Shown: one piece after another, positions 57,928 to 64,000 of the stretch
How positions within the stretch are numbered: position 1 is the first letter of the stretch
Layout of the letters: every line of letters begins with the position of its first letter
The notes under the pieces: generated by a model
Databases searched by the model: none
The model's input: only the letters and a program-made list of their open reading frames with translations
Told to the model about the DNA's origin: nothing
From: Salmo trutta
Taxonomy: Eukaryota; Chordata; Actinopteri; Salmoniformes; Salmonidae
Assembly (NCBI RefSeq): GCF_901001165.1
Contig: NC_042967.1
Location: forward strand, 10,194,108 to 10,258,107
DNA length: 64,000 nucleotides
Reading direction: 5' to 3'
Position numbers and translations under genes: made by a program

Positions 57928-57944
57928 TGGCTCAGTTGGTAGAG
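57909..57944. repeat. 17-bp-arm perfect hairpin at the SINE head
   Basis: CTCTACCAACTGAGCCA (57909-57925) and TGGCTCAGTTGGTAGAG (57928-57944) are exact reverse complements around CA. The right arm is a plus-strand copy of the SINE A box, immediately outside the SINE's 5' end. Confidence 0.95.
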
Positions 57945-58720
57945 AGAACCAGTCGTACCCGTAGCATGGATGGCAGGAGGTAGGAGCCAGGTCATATGTA
58001 TTCATATTACCGTATAGATAAGGAATATATTTCTCAGATGAGAGAGGACTCATTGGGCTAGTTGATAGACTACCACAGGGAACAGGAGCAGCAGGGAGTT
58101 GAGATAATTGCGTCAGAATGATGGTCACCCGCGACAATGGACGACTTTGTTCCTTCTTTAAAATGAGTAGGTTCACAGTGGTTCTGAACACTATTTCATG
58201 TGTGTTCTTTAAAAAGGAGAGAGGAGTGGCAGGAGACTTTGGTCTCTGGGCTGGGCTAATCCTTGGTTATGCTACTGCTGTAAAAGTATCTTTCATATCG
58301 TGTAAAGACAAGACTTCAAAAAATAAATACATCAAATATGCATGTGTAATATAATATTTTGTATGATATATGAACTGTTAACAGAAGGGATATTTATGCC
58401 TTCGCATGGGTTAAGTCTGAGCAATAGTTATATTCCTTCAAGCCTAATACATTTTTCAATTACAATGAATAAATAACGTCACCAATCAAGGACAAAGACG
58501 TGTAAAAGTCTCCTCTTTCATGTCTTTTTTCACAAGGAGAGCAGAGAACAGGCGAGGTTTCTTCTCACAGAAGCTTTCCAGCACCATCTTCAGTCGAGAG
58601 GTGCTCTCAACCCTCCTTTCTTGCTCTTTTGACCCCCTTTTATTTCTTTTTTTGGCACTTGTGTGAAGCTGTCTATTTTCATTATATCAGGTCACTTCCC
58701 CACAATGAAGATTGGCACAC
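57945..58720. other. Unassigned sequence
   Basis: Nothing recognised. Confidence 0.4.
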
Positions 58721-60078
58721 TGTTCATTTCCAAGCAGGCCAACTGTAGACACACGGTTCATTTCCAAGCAGGCCAACTGTAGACACACGGTTCATTTCCA
58801 AGCAGGCCAACTGTAGACACACTGTTCATTTCCAAGCAGGCCAACTGTAGACACACTGTTCATTTCCAAGCAGGCCAACTGTAGACACACTGTTAATTTC
58901 CAAGCAGGACAACTGTAGACACACGGTTCATTTCCAAGCAGGCCAACTGTAGACACACTGTTCATTTCGAAGCAGGCCAACTGTAGACACACGGTTCATT
59001 TCCAAGCAGGCCAACTGTAGACACACGGTTCATTTCCAAGCAGGCCAACTGTAGACATACGGTTCATTTCCAAGCAGGCCAACTGTAGACACACGGTTCA
59101 TTTCCAAGCAGGCCAACTGTAGACACACGGTTCATTTCCAAGCAGGACAACTGTAGACATACGGTTCATTTCCAAGCAGGCCAACTGTAGACACACTGTT
59201 CATTTCCAAGCAGGACAACTGTAGACACACGGTTCATTTCCAAGCAGGCCAACTGTAGACACACTGTTCATTTCGAAGCAGGCCAACTGTAGACACACGG
59301 TTCATTTCCAAGCAGGCCAACTGTAGACACACGGTTCATTTCCAAGCAGGCCAACTGTAGACATACGGTTCATTTCCAAGCAGGCCAACTGTAGACACAC
59401 GGTTCATTTCCAAGCAGGCCAACTGTAGACACACGGTTCATTTCCAAGCAGGCCAACTGTAGACACACGGTTCATTTCCAAGCAGGCCAACTGTAGACAC
59501 ACTTTTCATTTCCAAGCAGGCCAACTGTAGACACACGGTTCATTTCCAAGCAGGCCAACTGTAGACACACGGTTCATTTCCAAGCAGGCCAACTGTAGAC
59601 ACACGGTTCATTTCCAAGCAGGCCAACTGTAGACACACGGTTCATTTCCAAGCAGGCCAACTGTAGACACACGGTTCATTTCCAAGCAGGCCAACTGTAG
59701 ACACGGTTCATTTCCAAGCAGGCCAACTGTAGACATACGGTTCATTTCCAAGCAGGCCAACTGTAGACACACGGTTCATTTCCAAGCAGGCCAACTGTAG
59801 ACACACTGTTCATTTCCAAGCAGGCCAACTGTAGACACACGGTTCATTTCCAAGCAGGCCAACTGTAGACACACGGTTCATTTCCAAGCAGGCCAACTGT
59901 AGACACACGGTTCATTTCCAAGCAGGCCAACTGTAGACATACGGTTCATTTCCAAGCAGGCCAACTGTAGACACACGGTTCATTTCCAAGCAGGCCAACT
60001 GTAGACATACGGTTCATTTCCAAGCAGGCCAACTGTAGACACACGGTTCATTTCCAAGCAGGCCAACTGTAGACACAC
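58721..60078 (+). repeat. 34-bp minisatellite, 40 copies
   Basis: The unit contains GTTCATTTCCAAGCAGGCC and AACTGTAGACACAC. Thirty-nine 34-bp units plus one 32-bp unit (near 59700) fit the length of 1358 bp. Variant marks are a T/G first base (TGTTC/GGTTC), TTTCG, CAGGAC, ACATAC and single TTAATT and TTTTC changes. Marks at units 6, 8 and 10 recur at units 15, 17 and 19, so nine-unit blocks of 306 bp (58891-59196 and 59197-59502) are duplicates. There are no intervening spacers, so this is not a CRISPR array. Confidence 0.97.
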
Positions 60079-60385
60079 TTGAATGCACATAAGTCAGTGG
60101 AATGAGTATACTATCAGGCTGTAATCATATTGTTTCTACTGTTAGGATGGCATCTGGTTAGGAAACTGTCAATTGGCAGGGAGGAGTAGGAAGGAGTGGC
60201 GAGGAGGAAAAACAAGAAGAACAGATGTGGAGGAAGAGAGCGAGCAGGTGATTGGGTGTGTGTGTGTTTAATTGTGGGTGTGTGTTTGTGAGTGTGTGTG
60301 TGTGTGTGTATAGACAGCAGGCATCTGGTCCTCATTCATGTCTTCATCATTGGGTTAATTATCTACTCACCGTAGCTCCCCTAAC
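60079..60385. other. Unassigned sequence with a GT-rich patch
   Basis: GTGTGTGTGTTTAATTGTGG and pure GT runs at about 60255-60310. Confidence 0.6.
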
Positions 60386-60608
60386 TATACATAAACTACA
60401 TATGTACATTAGACTATACCATTGGAGGCTGGTGAGGGGAGGATGGCTCATAATAATGGCTGGAATGGAATAAATGGAATGGTACCAAACATGGTTTTCA
60501 TGTGTTTGATACCATTCCATTTACTCCCTTCCAGCCATTATTATGAGCCGTCCTCCCCTCACCAGCCTCCGCTGGTATAGTCTAATGTACATATGTAGTT
60601 TATGTATA
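60386..60608. mobile_element. 223-bp long palindrome (family B element plus flanking arms)
   Basis: The outer arms, 60386-60420 and 60574-60608, are perfect reverse complements over 35 bp (TATACATAAACTACATATGT at the left edge). Inside them is a palindromic element: GAGGCTGGTGAGGGGAGGA, TGGCTCATAATAATGGCTGG and AATGGAATGG on the left, and their complements on the right, with about six mismatches in roughly 70 bp. The centre lies near 60497 (AACATGGTTTTCATGTGTTT). The inner part is a common salmonid fold-back repeat, and a half copy lies at 19445-19510. Confidence 0.9.
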
Positions 60609-60689
60609 CTATACTGTGTTAAAATGATAATGTTTCCGTTTTTGCTATTATGCTGCAGTAGCTTTCATGTGATACAAACCTTTAATAAG

Positions 60690-60921
60690 TACAGATGTGG
60701 GATCTTCTATTTGAGCCAGTTTGCTAAAGCAGGAAAATAATCCTGCAGCAACTGGAAATGTCAATTATTATGAGCATTATAATTAATGGACATTTTTGTA
60801 GGGGTTGATACATTATTTAAAGTGTAAATTACAAACTTCGGAAGCCTTTTTAAACCTCAAATAAACTACAATTTCAAAATGAAAGTTGTCAGGCTGAGCA
60901 AATTAAGATCCTACAGCTGTA
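60690..60921. mobile_element. Non-autonomous DNA transposon with 17-bp inverted ends
   Basis: The left end TACAGATGTGGGATCTT and the complement of the right end, TACAGCTGTAGGATCTT, agree at 14 of 17 positions. Internal phrases GAGCCAGTTTGCTAAAGCAG, GGAAAATAATCCTGCAGCAA and GGACATTTTTGTAGGGGTTG match a dispersed salmonid element I recognise. It has no coding capacity. Confidence 0.75.
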
Positions 60922-61017
60922 TTATGCTAGCCTTCATTTTAAAGTAAAGGTCACTAAAAACAGATACATTCATATTCCCGTTATATAATACATGTAAAAG
61001 CTTGCACAGTAAAAAAT
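60922..61017. other. Unassigned spacer
   Basis: Nothing recognised. Confidence 0.4.
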
Positions 61018-61034
61018 ATATATATATATATATA
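61017..61034 (+). repeat. (TA)n microsatellite at a SINE tail
   Basis: A TATATATATATATATATA run lies directly beyond the 3' end of the reverse-strand SINE. Confidence 0.9.
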
Positions 61035-61253
61035 AAACTAAAAATACATTTTTTGTCACATACACCAGATAGGTGAAGTGAAATGTATTGTTTACAGGGT
61101 CAGCCATAGTGCCACAGAGCCCCTGGAGCAAATGAGGGTTAAGTGCCTTGCTCAAGGGCACATCGACATATTTTTCACCTTGTCAGCTCAGGTATTCGTA
61201 CCAGCGACCTTTTGATTACTTGCCCGGTGCTCTAACCGCTCGGCTACCTGCCG
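61035..61253 (-). mobile_element. tRNA-derived SINE (HpaI-like head)
   Basis: On the reverse strand it begins CGGCAGGTAGCCGAGCGG and TTAGAGCACCGGGCAAGTAA (A-box region), then GGTCGCTGGTACGAATACC (B box) and GAGCTGACAAGGTGAAAAAT. This order is that of salmonid tRNA-derived SINEs. It continues with GCCCTTGAGCAAGGCACTTA and a 3' part containing TTTCACTTCACCTATCTGG and TGTATGTGACAAAAAATG. The 3' tail differs from the standard HpaI tail as I know it, so the exact family name is left open. Confidence 0.85.
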
Positions 61254-61581
61254 TAAAATATTGACGTAACTGTGGACACGTCTGTATGGATAACTCATGT
61301 CTGATTCACTATGCCTGAACTGTGACCTGTCCCGACACACTGATTGAAAAGTGTAGCTGAAAACATCATCCGAAACGGAAACGTATGCACGCCCGCACAC
61401 ATGCCCGCACACACACACACACACACGTCCAAAGGGGCACGGGTAGATGTGGGGTTCGACTGAGTCACCTCTCCTGGGGCTGGATGAGCATGTTAGCTAG
61501 CACTCCCTTTTTCTGCCAATAAAGTGCTGTCACAATCCATGTTGATCATATCTCTCCCTCTGACACGATAGTTTCTGTCCC
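61254..61581. other. Unassigned sequence with a (CA)n patch
   Basis: A CA microsatellite at 61407-61425. Nothing else recognised. Confidence 0.5.
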
Positions 61582-62444
61582 CTTGTCACCAGTGGTTGGA
61601 AGCGATTACAGGATCAGAACCAGGAAGGAAAGTGATCTATACTGTTCCCAGAACAGAACTGTCATTTTAAAAGCATGGGAACCGGTTAATAAGTTATTTT
61701 ACGTTCTGGGCATTTTTTTTTCAGTCTCGCAAAAAAAACGCAACAAAGCACCCATACAAAGCCCTCACTCTGTCACTCAAACTCATTCCAATGTCTGCCT
61801 GAATGGATAAACTTTTTCAATGCTAATTAAGGATAATGTAGTTATCACGTTTCATATTGGATTTATTAACTACAAAAAGATAAGACGTGTTTTTATTTTA
61901 ATTCCGGTGCCGCTACGCAAACACAAACCTATTACCTAGGTCCAACGTTAAGCCAACAGTCAGAATTTTGAAGACATTCAAAGTTCATTTATAGAACCCG
62001 CTCCTCTGTAGGTATAATACTGTGGGCCTAATTCAGATAATGCATGTTATAACATGATGCCCAGTGCTGCAAGGCAAGCTTCCTCCTCCTCCTCTACCCT
62101 CTCTAGCTCTCTCCCAATCCGCAAAATGTCAGTCGCATCTCGCGCCCTACACTTGTCTGTCCAATGCATGTAAACAATAGCTTGCCCGCTCCATAGCAAG
62201 CTGCTCAATCTGCACTGATTGGTGAAGTAATGTAATATGTTGAGCTAAATGTAAAAAAAATGTATTACAGAGGTTTAAAAAGGAACAGAAAGGAACGATA
62301 TAAACCACAACTTTTCTTTGGTTCGAACTGGTTCAGAACTTTATTTTAATGGATGGAACAGTGGAACGGAGCAAAACAAATTCTAGTTCTGTTCAGAACT
62401 AAATTCTTGGATTTTTTGGGGGGGTTCCAAACCCTGCTTGTCAC
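61582..62444 (-). mobile_element. Non-autonomous hAT element with perfect 8-bp target duplications
   Basis: The element spans 61590-62436 (847 bp). Its left end is CAGTGGTTGGAAGC and the complement of its right end is CAGGGTTTGGAACC, so both termini read CAG-G--TTGGAA. It is flanked by identical CTTGTCAC octamers at 61582-61589 and 62437-62444. An 8-bp duplication with CAG/CTG-type ends is diagnostic of the hAT superfamily. The interior contains no transposase open frame. I recognise parts (GGTTCGAACTGGTTCAGAAC, CAATGCATGTAAACAATAGC) as a dispersed salmonid repeat. The orientation shown is arbitrary. Confidence 0.88.
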
Positions 62445-63603
62445 TGTCTGTGTCGAGACACAGCATACAACACGTCAAACACAAAACAGGAACTATGTAA
62501 AGGCAAGGCAGCATACAAAAAGTTAAAGAAAGCAGTCTCATATCTGGGATCCGGGTAGAGTCGGTTTTTGGTAAAGAAATTAAAGAAAAAAGGAATTAAA
62601 GAAAAGGGAGGTTTGTGGGCAAATCAAAAGCGAGGCGCACAAATGATTGGGATGCCTAAATAAATGTGGAGTGTAGGCCTGTTGCTAAGGTAAAAATTAG
62701 ATTTGGGGAGCCAAGCAGGGAGGGAGGCAAGGGATTGGCCAGGATACAAGGGGTGGGAGGAACTTCCTGTGGTGCTGGAAATATTCAGCACAAAAAAGCT
62801 CCTCCAAACTGCAATGGGAGTTTATTGTGGCGCCCTACCCTTCCGTCTGAAAAGACCTCCTTTCAACTCTGGTATAGTTAATTGTGGCATTCACGACATG
62901 CTGAGAGGAGACTTCCATTAGTGAGACCATATCGCCACCATAACCCAGAATATTCCATTATATTAAAGAACCGTCCACTATAAAAAAAATCCCTCCCAAA
63001 ATGTACAGTACAGGGATCGAATTCAACTGGGACGTAACGCGACTAACCGGCTCATGTTGATAACCATTGTCTCCGACTCTGAGCTACGCTAACCGCTAAA
63101 CATTGCATTGTCTAACAACAACTTTCATATACTAATCTCACACCATTTTCACCCAGTACTGTCCTAACATTCCTCTTCCGCCTCTGACCCAATTTTATGC
63201 GTTTTTTTGAGAAACGACAAACACGCCATTAGCATAATAGATTTTTCATGCATTCCTCATTAATTAATATCGCATCTGCACATGTTGCAGAGCCGTCAGA
63301 GCAACTCCACAGGAGGTCCAATCAGACCCACAACGATAAAGAAGGAAAAAAGGAAAAAAAATCTGAAAAATTGAAAAACACTCCACCACCACCACCACCA
63401 CCACCCTAAAATCCCTCCCAAAAAGCTTTGGCTGACATGGGCACAAACTTTTGGAATTAAAACCATAGTGTTTTACTCATTATTTTAATTAGTGTTTTTA
63501 TGCATTGACTTTTATGGAGATAGGAAGGGACCCCTGACAGAGACCTGAGACTGGGAGAGATAACCGTGTGACTTCAGAGGAACCTTAATTTTACAGCAGC
63601 CGC
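62445..63603. other. Unassigned sequence with a (CCA)n tract
   Basis: A CCACCACC trinucleotide run at 63383-63405. The part at 63100-63300 is repeat-free and AT-rich. No exon recognised. Confidence 0.4.
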
Positions 63604-63793
63604 CTCTCTCTCTCTCTCTCTGGTAGCGTAACGAACTAACAAGCGAACGACTACCGGTGCTTCATGCAAAATGAAGACCATATCTCAGAGACGTTTCTCT
63701 AGCTCTCTCTCTCTTTATCCCTCTCCCTCTGTCTCTCTCTCTCTCTTTATCCCTCTCTCTCTCTCTTTATCCCTCTCCCTCTGTCTCTCTCTG
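63604..63793 (+). repeat. CT-rich and CTCTTTATCCCT compound repeat
   Basis: A CT run at 63604-63621. Then, at about 63696-63793, CT runs are separated three times by TCTTTATCCCTCTC phrases, with CCCTCTGTCTCTCTCT appearing twice. Confidence 0.85.
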
Positions 63794-64000
63794 TTGCATA
63801 TGTATAACCAAGACCTTATTGTGCACCGAAATGTGTGTAGCATCTAGCAAGTCATGTGGGTGTCAATATAAGTCAATATGAAACAGCAGTGTGGTTCCGG
63901 GTCTGATAAAGTGTTGTTTTGTAGTGTGTGTAAGTGTGTGTTTCAGTGTTACCAATGTATCAGCTTAATGTTAACGTGTGGCACAACCCTTGATGGGGAC
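63794..64000. other. Unassigned sequence at the window edge
   Basis: Nothing recognised. Confidence 0.4.

Noticed and set aside
58721..60078. Possible CRISPR array
   Set aside because: Units are contiguous 34-bp repeats with no unique spacers, and the sequence is vertebrate.

Overview
The window is vertebrate nuclear DNA, almost certainly from a salmonid fish (trout, salmon or char). It carries very long CT/GA/GT microsatellites, tRNA-derived SINEs, decayed Tc1-like transposons with the salmonid-type right end, three copies of an APE/RT LINE ending in TTTGATTTGA repeats, small palindromic elements of types abundant in salmonid genomes, and many minisatellites. The family assignments rest on recognition by eye; no database was searched. 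I found no convincing host protein-coding exon, rRNA or functional tRNA. The stretch reads as intergenic or large-intron sequence, and almost every long open frame lies in a tandem repeat or a dead transposon.

Layout. 0-3 kb: a diverged tandem duplication, a 100-N gap at a CT tract, a 121-bp stem-loop and a 29-bp minisatellite preceded by a perfect hairpin. 3-9 kb: a solo LTR with an intact 5-bp target duplication, a 1.4-kb minisatellite and a Tc1 relic bracketed by direct repeats. 9-16 kb: a field of GTGTTAA/TTAACAC motifs, a 393-bp CT tract, a terminal-inverted-repeat (TIR) element and an LTR joined to an inverted half copy of itself, the pair sharing one 5-bp target duplication. 14.75-15.35 kb is a second diverged tandem duplication. 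17-31 kb: small palindromic MITEs, a GT tract, a telomere-like segment, a phased 29-bp minisatellite, a 77/86-bp tandem array and a probable hAT relic. 31.8-33.2 kb: a 5'-truncated LINE. 33-42 kb: mostly unique sequence with a TCAG/TCAT tract and a 74-bp GT tract. 42.8-46 kb: a near full-length dead LINE with an 8-bp target duplication. 47-50 kb: a GA compound array, a 69-bp minisatellite and a probable LTR carrying a nested MITE. 51-55 kb: a transposon graveyard (reverse-strand LINE, then two Tc1 relics). 55-64 kb: GACA/GA tracts, a 13-bp minisatellite, two SINEs, a 40-copy 34-bp minisatellite with higher-order structure, a 223-bp palindrome and an 847-bp non-autonomous hAT with perfect 8-bp target duplications.

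No genes cooperate here in an operon-like or pathway sense, and I see no undescribed protein system. The items most worth following are structural: the inverted LTR pair with a shared target duplication (13748-14337), the 43-bp-arm stem-loop beside the gap (1724-1844), the long palindrome at 60.4 kb, the higher-order minisatellites, and the hAT insertion at 61.6 kb.
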